The position numbers and the translations under genes were made by a program. Below are positions 22,139-32,213 of a DNA stretch of 60,000 bases, piece after piece; position 1 is the first letter of the stretch, and each line of letters opens with the position of its first letter. The notes under the pieces are model-generated. The model was not told where the DNA came from. It saw only the letters and a list, made by a program, of their open reading frames with translations, and did not search any database. The stretch is from Adiantum capillus-veneris (taxonomy: Eukaryota; Streptophyta; Polypodiopsida; Polypodiales; Pteridaceae): assembly GCA_014529385.2 (NCBI GenBank), contig CM043961.1:17962478-18022477 (forward strand), written 5' to 3'.

Positions 22139-22143
22139 CAGGT

Positions 22144-23687
22144 AATCCCTCACACATGGCACAATTGAACAACACTGTGAGAACCTCCATCAGCATATCC
22201 CTGGCATGTATAAAGTGCTCCGCTACTAGACCGTCATGATCATATGCCTTCCCGGTCCTCATCCTATTGATGGCCCTTTGTACCATCTCAGGTGTAAAGA
22301 AAGTGCTCATAGCTGGGCAAGGCTTGGTAGGGTCTGGAAGGGGTTCTTGTCCAGAAACTGTATATAATGATGTTGCATATTGGCCCCACCCATCAGGTGA
22401 AGTAATCACTGGGGGAGGGGAGTGCTCATGGAAGAGTCGCCATGCTTCTCCTGAGTCCCTACTCAAGAACATCTGATATAAGTCTCGTTCGATCTGAGCT
22501 AGGTAAGCTCGCTTCTTCCGTCGCACAAGGCGTCGGAAAGCAATCCAAGACTGTCTGTAAGTGATGACTCCTAAAAGAAGATCCATCTGAAGCTGGGCTC
22601 TCATCTCTCTGCGTTCTTCATCATACCAACTATTTTGGGGCATGCTCCCAGAATGTCGTCTCTTGCCCGACTGAGTGTGTGGGTATGCCACTGATGCAGT
22701 CCCATGTAGTGTCTCAGTCAGTAGAGTGGTGCACTCCTCCACTGAGAGGCCTGTATCATTTGTACCAGCTGTGCCTTCCAATAGACGGTCCTAGATCTTC
22801 TCTGTATAAACGAAATCAATCTCTGGAGTAAATGTATAGCGGGTGTGTGACTTGACTCCTGATGTCTGGGTTGTACTATATTGAAATTTGACGGACAGTG
22901 TCAAGAGAGCATGATCTACTGCTATGCCCACTGGCCTGGCTCCCACAGTGAAATCCTGAATGTAGGGGATAAAGCTTGGTTGTGTCATAACATAATCCAC
23001 TGTACTGGCCCTATGTCTGTGTGGAAAGCATGTGAAACCGGCTGCTCCAGGAAATCGTTGTAAGCCGTTAAGTATAGCTAATCCATGTGTAGTCGTCATT
23101 TCCATGAGGTATCTCCCATATTCCGTCTGCTCTCTGTCATCTGAGCATCTATCAAGTCCCAACTCACCCACATCCAGCTCTCTAAGCATCTCATCTGAAG
23201 TGTCGTAGAAGATTGTCTGTGAGTTGCCCGTTCAGGCATTGAAGTCCTCTAGGAGAATGATATCACCATCCCTAGAAAACTCCCATATGTCATCATCTAG
23301 TATAGAGAAAGGCGACTGCCCTCTGGATGCAGCATACATTGATGTACTAGGAGGAAAGTAACATATGGCAATATATAGGAATTGACCTGTGTCAGCTCTC
23401 AGTCTTACCCACATATATCTAGCATGATCATCTCTTCGTACAATATGCAGTAATGGTTTTAGTTCCTCTCTGAATAGCACTGCTAATCCTCCTGAACCTC
23501 TACTCCCATGCTCAGACCTCGCATTTGTCATGTGAGCTGTCTCCCATCTGTATCCCACCACATGTGGCATCACCTGTCCAGGGGCCTGATGAGTCTTTGA
23601 GAAGAATACAATATCATTGTCTTTGAAACTGTCCTCAAATGCACCCACGTCCAACCTCATAGACTCATTACAATTCCAAGTAGCCAT
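22144..23687 (-). pseudogene. LINE B ORF2, N-terminal endonuclease and linker
   Basis: Starts ATGGCTACTTGGAATTG at 23687. APE signatures are TWNCNE, FSKTHQ (Glu to Lys relative to LINE A), CYFPPS, LLEDFNA (Gly to Glu), STVDYV and VDHALL. An in-frame TAG follows DFNA near 23232, and a frame break lies near 22790. The linker (MPQNSWYDEERREMRAQ, RRLVRRKKRAYLAQIERD) leads into the RT N-terminus CAMCEGLP, where the LTR-alpha insertion interrupts it. Loss of two active-site residues argues that this copy was inactive before or soon after the insertion. Confidence 0.85.
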
Positions 23688-23720
23688 CTTCAGCGTGGTC
23701 CCATATGTCTCGCACCGTCA
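23688..23720 (-). promoter_or_regulatory. In-frame TGA-CGG ORF1/ORF2 junction of LINE B
   Basis: ORF1 ends TGA (23720-23718), followed by CGG, nine more codons and the ORF2 ATG (23687) in the same frame. Of the 30 spacer nucleotides, only a few differ from LINE A, and no other stop occurs. Confidence 0.55.
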
Positions 23721-24622
23721 TGCAGTGCGCCGCTCTAAAATCACCACCTGTCCATCTCTATAGAAGGCCATCTTTCCCTTCTCCCTTGCCGCTGTAATCT
23801 CTGGCATTACCTCTCTCATATGTGCGAGCTGTGAGAGAGTCAGGTCATCACCAAGGAAAATACCTGTCTTTTTGAGAGTAGGCCTCTTCCTCAAGAATTC
23901 CTTCTTCTCTTCCAACGAGGGGAAGCGTAGTATGAGAGCTCTCCCTTTTGAAGACTCTCCCGTGCCATCACTTTTCTCACCTACCCTCCATGCCTTTGTG
24001 TGCAAAGGCTTCTCCATCCCCATCATGGATGTAAGGCTTGTGACCTCTTTCTCCACATTGTTTATGTCTTTGAGACCAGTCACTCTCACATACAGTGTTC
24101 GCATCTGCCTTCTCTGTTCCTCTTCGAGGGTCATGTTGATAAGCGTCGGTGTACAAGGAGTTTCTTGGACTTTCCCTTTCTTGGCGACCTCAATCCATTT
24201 TTCGGCCTCGTCCGCCTTTTTTTGTGTCCTTGTTATCATCTCCGCCCATGAAGATGTCTTTGCCACACTCAGTTTTTCTTCCTTTGTGATCATCCTTACC
24301 TGTTCCTTGATTTCATCTATTACCGAGGGCTGAAATTCGCCTTCCTCTAGTCCACATCTTACTCTATCAGCAAGCTCCTAGTTAAGGGCCGAGACTTCTT
24401 TTTTGAGTGTCCGTATCTCGGCGTTTGGGTTCTCCTGTTCGAGACTTCTTCTTTGAGTGTCTGTATTTCTTCGTTAAGGCTCTCTTTCTCCTTCTTCCAT
24501 TGTGCGCCTTCATTGAAGACCATCTGAAGGAGGTTGGCCTTCTCCTTCCACCATCCTTCCATCTCTATTTTCCACTCCTTCATTTCCCTCTCCATCTGCG
24601 TCATTCGCTTGTTCGTGAGCAT
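23718..24622 (-). pseudogene. LINE B ORF1: coiled-coil and RNA-binding-like protein
   Basis: The N-terminal frame (24622-24359) is a strongly charged coiled coil (MEREMKEWKIEMEGWWKEK). It is separated by a frameshift and an in-frame TAG near 24378 from the rest (24352-23718). The latter holds KADEAEKWIEVAKKGK, LINMTLEEEQRRQ, TLYVRVTGLKDI, RALILRFPSLEEKKEFLRKR and GIFLGDDLTLSQLAH. The last two blocks are the best conserved with LINE A and correspond to the RNA-binding C-terminal half of L1-like ORF1 proteins. It presumably binds LINE RNA in a cytoplasmic ribonucleoprotein. Confidence 0.75.
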
Positions 24623-25483
24623 GAAGGTTGCCTTTACTCACGACTTGCAATCAGGTGAGACATTGACGGCATCCGTGTCCTATGCAGGGTCTTGTGCAGA
24701 AGAGATTTCTTCCATGCTTTGTCGTTCAAGAGATGTATCGGGTTCACTTACCATTTCGCACACAGAATGTTCCACTGAAGCCTACGCGTATGATGTCGCA
24801 TATGATATCCAGCTGAGCTACGCGTATGATGTCTTCCCAGCAACATGTAAGATGCCTGACCTACACGTAGAATGACGACCTACGCGTATGGTGTCTGTTG
24901 ACCTACGCGTATGATGACCCTCCTGCGTAACTGACCACCAGCTGCTGCTGTCCAGCTTTTATGCAGTAAAACCTCAGATGATAAGAGGGCCTTGCGCCAG
25001 ATGCGTTAACTCCCAACACTGTCCAAAGCTGTCCTGCTCATATCACGCAGCCCCTAGCTGCTTGAGAATGCCTGCAAGTGAAGGCTACCCCGAAGGGCGC
25101 AAAGCATATACCCTGCTGAATGTAGGTGATGCAGTACCCAGCGGGTCTGCCCTAGCTTCAACCCCTGTAGGAAAAGAGCATCTACGCAACCCCCTGCTGG
25201 AGATAACCCGCGCAGTCAACAAGCCCACTCAGGGTGCAGAATGTACCTGCTCACAGCCCCCTTCTGAGGTACTGTTCCGCTGCAAGAGCTCGAGATAGAG
25301 CCCTCTGTGATATCCCGAGCACAACCCTACTGTGGCTGCTCCGACCTACAATAGTGTGATGAAAACAGCCCTTCGAGGGCGTGACCTGTGGTATCCGAAA
25401 GCAGCCCCCGCTGGATGGGAGGCCTACTGTATGCACCCGAAACCTGGGATGTAGGGGCGCAACCTGCTACCCCGCAACCTGCT

Positions 25484-25490
<7 letters not shown>
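24623..25490 (-). promoter_or_regulatory. Putative LINE B 5' UTR with ACGCGT repeats
   Basis: A GC-richer stretch upstream of ORF1 with no convincing gene. Between 24780 and 24915 the word CCTACGCGTATGATG or a close variant recurs (about 24780, 24817, 24879, 24902, plus a degenerate CTACACGTAG at 24861). It could form a LINE promoter array. ACGCGT resembles a cell-cycle MluI box, but that link is speculative. The boundary at 25490 is set by the start of the GT/GA microsatellite. Confidence 0.45.
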
Positions 25491-25578
<88 letters not shown>

Positions 25579-25630
25579 TACCTGACCCTCACGCTCAGCA
25601 GCCCGCCAGAGAGAGACCTCGTGCTGCTGC

Positions 25631-25687
<57 letters not shown>
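25486..25687. repeat. (GT)n(GA)n and (GA)n microsatellites
   Basis: GT repeat 25486-25532, GA repeat 25533-25574, a 60-bp unique spacer, and a second GA repeat 25633-25687. They separate the 5' end of LINE B from the region beyond the 3' end of LINE C. Poly(Arg-Glu) and poly(Cys-Val) frames here are artefacts. Confidence 0.95.
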
Positions 25688-25689
<2 letters not shown>

Positions 25690-25840
25690 GCTTGTTCCTT
25701 TATCGGATTATGAACTCAGGTCTCTCATTTAGAGAGGAAAATGAACATTCTCGTTGTTGGATTGTTTTCATTTCAACTACTTTTGTGTATTGGACTAGCA
25801 ATTGGTCACTTCATGTGGACGGATGGGAATCCAAACCATA

Positions 25841-27648
25841 GAGAGAAAATGAAAATGAAATGTTATATTAACGTCTTCAAAAGGCCAAAATGACCTATGA
25901 GACCAATCAGTTACAAAATAGTGAATCTAATACCATGTCTGGGTACAAAAGAACTAGAAAAGAACTAGAAGTGGAACAAAATACTACTACTACTACTACA
26001 ATCTAAAACTACGTGGGTGTAGCAGCTGATACAATAGGTACCCGGTAAACTGGATGTAACAGTGTGTGAAACAAAGATGGAAGAAATGGTGAGGATCCAT
26101 CCTCATCTGCACTCTGGATGTCGAGAGAGTATGGCTCGAATCTTCTGTTGTAGTCTCCGTCGATGCTGTGTAGCTCCTCTCCTCAGTCGCGGTCGTCTGT
26201 ATCTCTATAGCTCCAATGCTCGGTCGATGAGAGTGTCAGTAGTGGTCGAATGAGTGTGGGACGAGCTCTGCAGTGGTGGCTGCTCCTCTGGCTGTCCCAT
26301 ATCTAGTGAAAAGAAATCTGTAATGTGTCTCTGGGACTGCCTCTCTCTAGCTCTCCCCAGTAAAGTGTCTCTATACCTGTGTAACTCAAGTAGATATAGT
26401 CCAAGACATCTCTGATCCTCATAACTCATGACCCTAGATAGAGGACCAAAACCCTCTCTGAATAAGCAGTGGAAACGCCCCCGTATCTCATAGAACACTG
26501 TGCAATGACATATGTAGTGCAACTCTGTCTCTGGCTCTCTCTGGCATAATCGGCATATCCTGCTGTCTGCTGGTATCCCTCTGAATCTACCAGTCTCAAT
26601 CTCGAGCTGATGTGAGGATGTGCGTATCTGACCAATGGCACAACGCAAACCATGAGACATATGTGTGTCCATGTAGCTGGGTCGAATCACAAACCCATCT
26701 CCTGTGAGGTGGAGAAGATGCTCTCTATAGAAAGCCATCTTCGTGCTCAACTCCTGAGGCGGCTCTATCCATGTCCTCCTGGTGTCGAGCTGGGTCAGGT
26801 CCTGACGAATGAGTCTAGTGATCTCCACCCGTGTAAGAGACAGCGAGGGTGCCTGAAGAGAATACTGGAAAGGGGGCAACCTGTCCATGGTGAAGCCATG
26901 CGTCTGAAACCATGAAGTCATCTGTGCATACCAGCATGAAGTGTCCCCCTGTAGAGCTAACTGTCTGGAAGACTCAAGGGCCAGTCTAGCATATCTGTCT
27001 CTAGTAGTATCCCATAGGCTGTGCACAAAGGACACTGATCTGGTAAGCGCCTCAATCTCCATGGGGGGGGCAGCTAGCTCTGCTCGAATGATCGCGTGAG
27101 GTACGGAGGCCTTGGCTCTAATCAATCGGGAGATCATAGATATCAAGGGCCTCTCCATACGTCTCCAACCATCCTAGCCTACAGAAGGTCCCCATACCTG
27201 TACCCCATACATCATAGCTGAGGCTACTAAAGTATCAAAGAGCCATAACTTTGTCCGAGGTTCCTGGAACTGAACCTGCGAACACATCCTCTCCAAGCCT
27301 CCCAAGGCCGCATAAGCTCTGGTCAGTCTAGTCTCTGCTGCTCTCCCCAAAGAAAACCTCGGCCCAGTGAAGACTATCCCAAGGTAAGTGTATGCATCTG
27401 TATACTCCACAATCTCTTGACCATACGTGAAGGTCGGTGCCGATCTCCTGATCCACTGCGGTGTGGTGTTAAACACCATGACCTTGGTTTTACCAAGGTT
27501 TACAGACAATCCACTATCCTCTGCAAAACTGTGTAATGCATCCAACTGTCGCTGCATACCCTCTGGTGAGTCAGAGATCAAGACAATATCATCAGCATAT
27601 AACAACAATGGGATCCACGTCCCTGCCAGCTGGGCACCTCTATCACCT
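25841..27648 (-). mobile_element. LINE C: 5'-truncated LINE, best-preserved ORF2 C-terminus
   Basis: Minus-strand copy starting abruptly at 27648 within the RT domain and ending near 25841 with the family 3'-UTR signature (TTCAAAAGGCCAAAATGACC, CTATGAGACC) and CATTTCATTTTC. Its 5' junction lies directly against a (GA)n that is the 3' tail of LINE D. LINE C therefore inserted into, or was joined through, that microsatellite. 5' truncation is the usual outcome of target-primed reverse transcription. Confidence 0.88.
26205..27640 (-). pseudogene. LINE C ORF2, RT palm to C-terminus
   Basis: Open from the palm motif LLYADDIVLIS (about 27608) through NLGKTKVMVFNTTPQW, YTYLGIVFTGPRF and EPRTKLWLFDTLVAS to 27174, where one in-frame TAG replaces a codon (27174-27176). 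It is then open to 26205. The Cys/His motif C-x2-C-x8-H-x4-C (CRLCQREPETELHYICHC) is intact. The tail adds FHCLFREGFGPLSRV and a Gln/Ser/Thr/His-rich extension. With a single nonsense change this is the youngest-looking ORF2 fragment, but the endonuclease and N-terminal RT are missing. Confidence 0.85.
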
Positions 27649-27671
27649 GAGAGAGAGAGAGAGAGAGAGAG
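27649..27671. repeat. (GA)n at the LINE D tail / LINE C junction
   Basis: About 22 bp of GA. On the LINE strand it reads CATTTCATTTCATTCATA(TC)n and is followed directly by LINE C ORF2 sequence. It is thus both the tail of one LINE and the 5' junction of another. Confidence 0.9.
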
Positions 27672-29023
27672 ATATGAATGAAATGAAATGTTATATTAAC
27701 GTCTTCAAAAGGCAAAATGACCTATGAGACCAATCTGTTACAAAATAGTGAATCTGATACCATGTCTGGGTACAAGTTATATTAATGTCTTCAAAAGGCC
27801 AAAATGACCTATGAGACCAATCTGTTACAAAATAGTGAATCTGATACCATGTCTGGGTACAAAAAGACTAGAAGAAAAATAATACTACTACTAGAATCCA
27901 TCCTCGTATGCACTCTAGATATCGAGAGAGTATGGCTCGGATCCTCTGCTGTAGTCTTCGTCGATGATGTGTAACCCCTCTCCATCATGGCCGTCTGGAT
28001 CTCCGTAGCTCCAGTGCTTGGTCGATGACTGACACCAGATGGGGTCCCAAACCCCCCTCCCAAGGCCCCCTCTTCTCTAACGCTAGAGAGGTATTTTCTT
28101 TAGATTGCATAAATGCTGATGGGAACTTGATGTAGATGCTTAGTACTATGAAGCTAAGAACTAGATGCTGAAAACACTAGTGATTCTCTGACTAAGATCT
28201 ACTACTTGATGGCCATATGGCTGAAAACTGATGGCTGAAAGTGCTGAGGTTGCGGGCTGATTTCGATGATGCTGATGCTGGAAAACGCTGGCTGAATTGT
28301 GCTGATGTCGATGCTTCAAAATGCTGGTCTGCTATGGCTAAAAACGCTGGTCTGAAGTGGGTACGGAACTCTGAGGTGCTGAGGGTACTTGTGTTGTGGG
28401 TACTTAGGGGTCCTTTCCTGCTTGAGAAGTGAACCCCCAGGTCTCTTATATAGCCAAGCAAAGTTGGGTCGAGCAACATTGTTTCTGAGCCCCCACGACT
28501 TTTACAATTAATGCTTTAAAATGTCACTTATTATTAAGTAGCTTAAGGGGTTGTTCCTAGGCCTATATGCAAAACTGATTGTACGGTGCAAGAGAGGGTA
28601 TGCAACTATGACCTGCCTGAACATGCACGTCTTGCTAGAGGCTCACAAAGTGCGAGGGTAGGTCCTAAGCTAAACTAAGACTTACACAGAACTGTAGCAG
28701 AAGCTTGTTCAGGTGGCACATCTGCAGTGTGCACGTGACAACTGTGCACTAACATATATGATGCATCTCTGGCTCTGGCTATGTGTGGCATCGATTACAT
28801 ATCCTACTAGCTGTGGTATCCCTCTGAATCTACTAGTTACAATCTCAAGCTTGTGTGAAGATGTCCGTATCTGACCAATGGCACACCGTAAACCATGAGA
28901 TAGATGTGTATCCATATAGCTGGGTCAAATCACAAACCCATCCCCTGTGCGTTGCAGAAGACGCTCTCTATAGAAAGCCATCTTCGTGCCCAACTCCTGT
29001 GTCGGCTCTATCCATGTCCTCTT
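27672..29023 (-). mobile_element. LINE D, 3' blocks (with an LTR-beta insertion)
   Basis: 27672-28029 is 3' UTR plus the end of ORF2. The 3'-UTR block is duplicated: the TTCAAAAGGCCAAAATGACC signature occurs twice, at about 27704 and 27788. 28741-29023 is the ORF2 region around the Cys/His motif (MDTHLSHGLRCAIGQIRTSS). An LTR-beta copy lies between, with about 250 bp of LINE missing. At 29023 the LINE is cut by the copia element and resumes at 43281 after the duplicated CTCTT. Confidence 0.8.
28030..28740 (-). repeat. LTR-beta solo or truncated LTR in LINE D
   Basis: It aligns with the 3' LTR of LTR-beta (about 6070-6782), sharing the GCTGATG / AAAACGCTGG repeats and the terminal CACGTGACA. 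No matching target duplication is visible, and LINE sequence is lost at the site, so a deletion accompanied or followed insertion. Confidence 0.75.
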
Positions 29024-29215
29024 TGTTGGGGTATATAGCCCAATGTGGTCGCCCAGGTAAGTGGGCGGGCCGCCAGGTATGTACACATATTCTTTTGTTA
29101 AAACCTAATAAGAACTCACTATGCTCTACACATTACAGTAGAGCGAGTTCACCATATCGTCGTGCTCTTCTTCTCGCACTCTCTCTCGCGTCGCACTTCC
29201 GCTCGTACTCCTTCA
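29024..29215 (+). repeat. Copia 5' LTR (192 bp)
   Basis: TGTTGGGGTATA to ACTCCTTCA. It matches 43084-43275 except at five positions (near 29035, 29058, 29080, 29098 and 29188). Confidence 0.95.
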
Positions 29216-29217
29216 AC

Positions 29218-29229
29218 TGGTATCAGAGC
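29218..29229 (+). promoter_or_regulatory. Copia primer-binding site (initiator Met tRNA)
   Basis: TGGTATCAGAGC, two bases after the 5' LTR. Confidence 0.93.
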
Positions 29230-30302
29230 TCAGATCGAGGCTCGGGGCAGCACTGCAGGAAGCTAGAGTCACCAACTCAGATTGGAGTGAAATTCGACAG
29301 GCGAAGACACGGCCCCAAATCTCGTGGGCAGGCCCGAAGGGTTTGGTGTTGTCAGAATTTCATTCTGAGGTCATCTCGGCCACCGTTCGGCTTCGACAAA
29401 GGTCTGCGCAGGCCATTTTCGACTACGTGGTCTCAGCGGGTGCAGATCAGACTCTGCAAATTTGGGGTTTTCGGCCTATGACTGCAGGTGCTGAGGATAT
29501 CGACACTCCCAGAGTGTTGATTTGTGGCTGTCTACACATCGAAGGACGGCTCACAGTTCTTGGAGGCGTGTCACATACGACACGGGCGTATCTACACACA
29601 GACTGTAGGCGACATCCACTAGTTCATCAGGTAGCTGCTTGATATTCCAGATTTCATCCTGACATTGCAGGTACTTCCACATGGGATGTATTGTCAGAGA
29701 TGATGTATGTTTGTTGAGGGTTTGCTGGCTGTGAGTCACGCAGCAAACAACCGCCGCAGCGATTACAACATACAGTGGGAAATTTGTGGATGCATGACTT
29801 TGTGGGAAGTCTATGTACTGTCAGATTTATTGCAGCCTTTGTTGAGGGTCGCGTGAGGTTTTATTGAGCTGGGGGATTCTCGAATGTTGAGATCCTTTCG
29901 GTGATACAGGTCTTGGAGCGATCCCTCGAGCACCCTTAGATAGGCAGCTAGGATGTATTGACTGTGAGTTAGACAGTTGGGATTGCATCTTTGCTTTACT
30001 GCCGTTGAGGCATTGTCGCAGTCTATGCTTACAGGACAATGACAGGACAGTGAGAGACAGTACAGGTGCAGGACAGGTTTACCCGCAGCTTACAGTGTCA
30101 GAGAGACAGTGTTTTTTGAGCTGTTTTTTGGTTTGTTTTTAGTACACCAGAGCCATTTTACAAAGGAGACTCTGCCAAAATTTTTGCAGAATCTGAAGCT
30201 TTCTTGGTTCATTTGACAGGTTGATATTGGTTCAGAGGTCAGTTTACAGGGGAAACTCTGCCGAATTTTTCCCAGAAAAGTAAACTACTGTGAAGCGTAG
30301 CT
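29230..30302 (+). other. Copia untranslated leader
   Basis: About 1.1 kb between the primer site and the gag ATG with no sustained conserved frame. A frame at 28855-29481 crosses the LINE/LTR boundary and is an artefact. The text is similar in style to 1-1216. Confidence 0.6.
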
Positions 30303-31331
30303 ATGGCTGGATCACAGGACACTGCTCTTTACAATATCAAGAAGTTGGATGGAACCAATTTCCCATTGTGGAAGAAGCAGATTTGGCACGTGTTGGTACA
30401 AAAGAAGCAGATAAAACCTATAAAGCTCAAGGGGATAAAACCAGAAGATATGGACGAAGATGAATGGAGCGAAATGGATGAATTGGCACTTTCTACCATT
30501 ATGCTGACTTTGGCAGAAAGCGTTTACTTCAATGTAGCAGACGAGATGTCGGCTTATCAAGCATGGTTAAAGCTGAGTGATCTTTATGAGAAGCAGAGTG
30601 CAGCTTCACAGGTATACTGGCTTAAAAAGCTTGTTGACTTGAAGATGAAAGAAGGGACACCTATGTCCAATCATTTGAATGAATTCAACACAATCTATAG
30701 TCAGTTGTCAGCTCAAGGTGTCAAGTTTGATGAACCTGTTAGAGCTATGTTCCTGTTGATCACATTGCTGGAAAGTTGGGACACTTTTCACACAGCTTTG
30801 AGTAATTCTGAACCTCCAGATGGTTTGAACATAGCAGGTGTAGAAGGAAGTCTGCTTACTGAAGAAACCAATAGAAAGACAATGGAAAAAGGCAAAGGAA
30901 CAGCCTTAGTTGTCAGGGGAAGGACCAAAGAAAAGTACAAAGGTGGAAAGAGGAATCAGCCTCGTAGCAAGTCCCGCAGTGCTAAAGGCAAGAGTGACAT
31001 AGAATGCTACCATTGTGGCAAGAAGGGTCACATGAAAAGAGACTGCAGAGAATGGAAAGCAGAAAAAGGCAAAGAGAAAGCTGAAGACCATGGTGAGAAG
31101 AACAAGTCCTCAGTGAAGATTCAAGAAATAAATGTGACAAACACTGTTGCAGAGGATGACAGTCTAGTGTCAGGAGACATCTACTTCTTGAAGAATACAA
31201 TGGACTCAGCTCTTCTTACAGCATCTGATGGAAATGCACTGAGTGACTGGATTATAGACTCAGGGGCATCACTTCATGTGTCTCCAAACAAGGAGTGGTA
31301 CAATGGACTCAGCTCTTCTTACAGCATCTGA
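30303..31331 (+). CDS. Copia gag and start of protease
   Basis: Starts ATGGCTGGATCACAGGAC. The N-terminal half is a UBN2/Retrotran_gag_2 capsid: LDGTNFPLWKKQIWHVL, AYQAWLKLSDLYEKQSA and VDLKMKEGTPMSNHLNEF. A basic linker is followed by a zinc knuckle CYHCGKKGHMKRDC (C-x2-C-x4-H-x4-C, residues about 237-250) that binds RNA. The frame continues into the protease signature DWIIDSGASLHVSP. It then ends prematurely at 31331, because a 104-bp internal duplication shifts the frame. The gag portion is intact and could still form particles. Confidence 0.92.
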   Translation: MAGSQDTALYNIKKLDGTNFPLWKKQIWHVLVQKKQIKPIKLKGIKPEDMDEDEWSEMDELALSTIMLTLAESVYFNVADEMSAYQAWLKLSDLYEKQSAASQVYWLKKLVDLKMKEGTPMSNHLNEFNTIYSQLSAQGVKFDEPVRAMFLLITLLESWDTFHTALSNSEPPDGLNIAGVEGSLLTEETNRKTMEKGKGTALVVRGRTKEKYKGGKRNQPRSKSRSAKGKSDIECYHCGKKGHMKRDCREWKAEKGKEKAEDHGEKNKSSVKIQEINVTNTVAEDDSLVSGDIYFLKNTMDSALLTASDGNALSDWIIDSGASLHVSPNKEWYNGLSSSYSI

Positions 31332-31405
31332 TGGAAATGCACTGAGTGACTGGATTATAGACTCAGGGGCATCACTTCATGTGTCTCCTCTTATGTGACC
31401 ACTAA
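31198..31405 (+). repeat. 104-bp tandem duplication in copia protease region
   Basis: The stretch beginning CAATGGACTCAGCTCTTCTT and running through the protease DSG codons to GTGTCTCC occurs at 31198-31285 and again at 31302-31389. The second copy is entered through a CAATGGACTCAGCTCTT match, as in a reverse-transcriptase template jump. It duplicates the protease active-site codons and breaks the frame. Confidence 0.9.
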
Positions 31406-32208
31406 AGATCATGTTCGGCTAGGCAATGGGCAGACATGTGAGATCTTAGGTGTTGGAGATGTTCAATTGAAGTTTTAGAATGGCTCTTCTTTCACGTTGA
31501 AGAATGTGAGACATGTTCCCGCAATTACAAAGAGCTTGATCAGCACAGGTTTACTTGATGATGCTGGCTACGTCACTACTTTTGGACAGAACATGTGGAA
31601 GATATCCAAGGGTTCTATGACAGTAGCACATGGAGTAAAGTCTGGAGGACTTTACATGATTTATGTATCAAATGTCTCTAAAAATGTAATCAATGTAACC
31701 GAGCAGCCGAACGTTTCTTTGTGGCATAGCCGGTTAGGACATATGTCCAAGAAGGGAATGGAAATCTTGTCTCGTTCTGGTTATTTGCCTGGCTTTTCAT
31801 TTAATGATTTTGAATTCTGTGAACATTGTATGTATGGTAAGCAAACACAGCAGCCACATAAGCATAGAAGCAATAGAAGAGATACACAGTTGGCACTTGT
31901 TCATAGTGATTTGTGTGGACCTATGCCTAACCTATCTCTAGGGGGAGCTTCTTACTTTATGACATTTATAGATAATTACTCGAGGAAAGTATGGGTTTAC
32001 TTTCTCAAGCACAAGGATGAAGCGTTTAGTGTTTTCAAAACGTTTGTGACACTTGTGGAGAATCAGAGTGGCAAGAAGCTTAAATGCTTACGCACTGACA
32101 ATGGTGGAGAGTATGTTTCAAAGGCCTTTCAGGACTTTTGTGAGTCAAAAGGTATAAAACGTGAACTTACTGCTCCTTACAATCCTCCTCAAAATGGTGT
32201 TGCTGAGA
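31390..32208 (+). pseudogene. Copia pol part 1: GAG-pre-integrase and integrase
   Basis: After the duplication the frame resumes (YVTTKDHVRLGNG). An in-frame TAG at 31476-31478 interrupts it, and it then runs open to 32208. LWHSRLGHMS and FCEHCMYGKQ form the HHCC zinc domain. HSDLCGPMP, FIDNYSRKVWVYF, CLRTDNGGEY and YNPPQNGVAER supply the D, D and E of the integrase catalytic core. The gypsy element inserted just after the catalytic Glu codon, at ERM, duplicating GGATG. The frame continues at 40841. Confidence 0.9.
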
Positions 32209-32213
32209 GGATG

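Larger units (their letters stand above)
13336..25490 (-). mobile_element. LINE B: two-ORF LINE split by two LTR insertions
   Basis: The same family as LINE A, in three blocks: 25490-22144 (5' UTR, ORF1, endonuclease, start of RT), 16321-15641 (RT core) and 14330-13336 (thumb to Cys/His motif). Removing 16322-22138 plus one CAGGT, and 14331-15640 plus one TTTAC, restores colinearity with LINE A across both junctions. This shows it was one copy hit twice. The 3' end is lost at about 13336. The putative 5' end lies beside a (GT)n(GA)n tract at 25490. Confidence 0.9.

Noticed and set aside
25381-25841. Long Cys-Val and Arg-Glu repeat proteins
   Set aside because: Translation of (GT)n and (GA)n microsatellites. 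The same applies to Ser-Leu and Thr-His frames at 11659-12060, 51369-51725 and 54765-55352.
28855-29481. 208-codon plus-strand frame
   Set aside because: It crosses the LINE D / copia LTR boundary and the primer-binding site, so it cannot be an ancestral gene.
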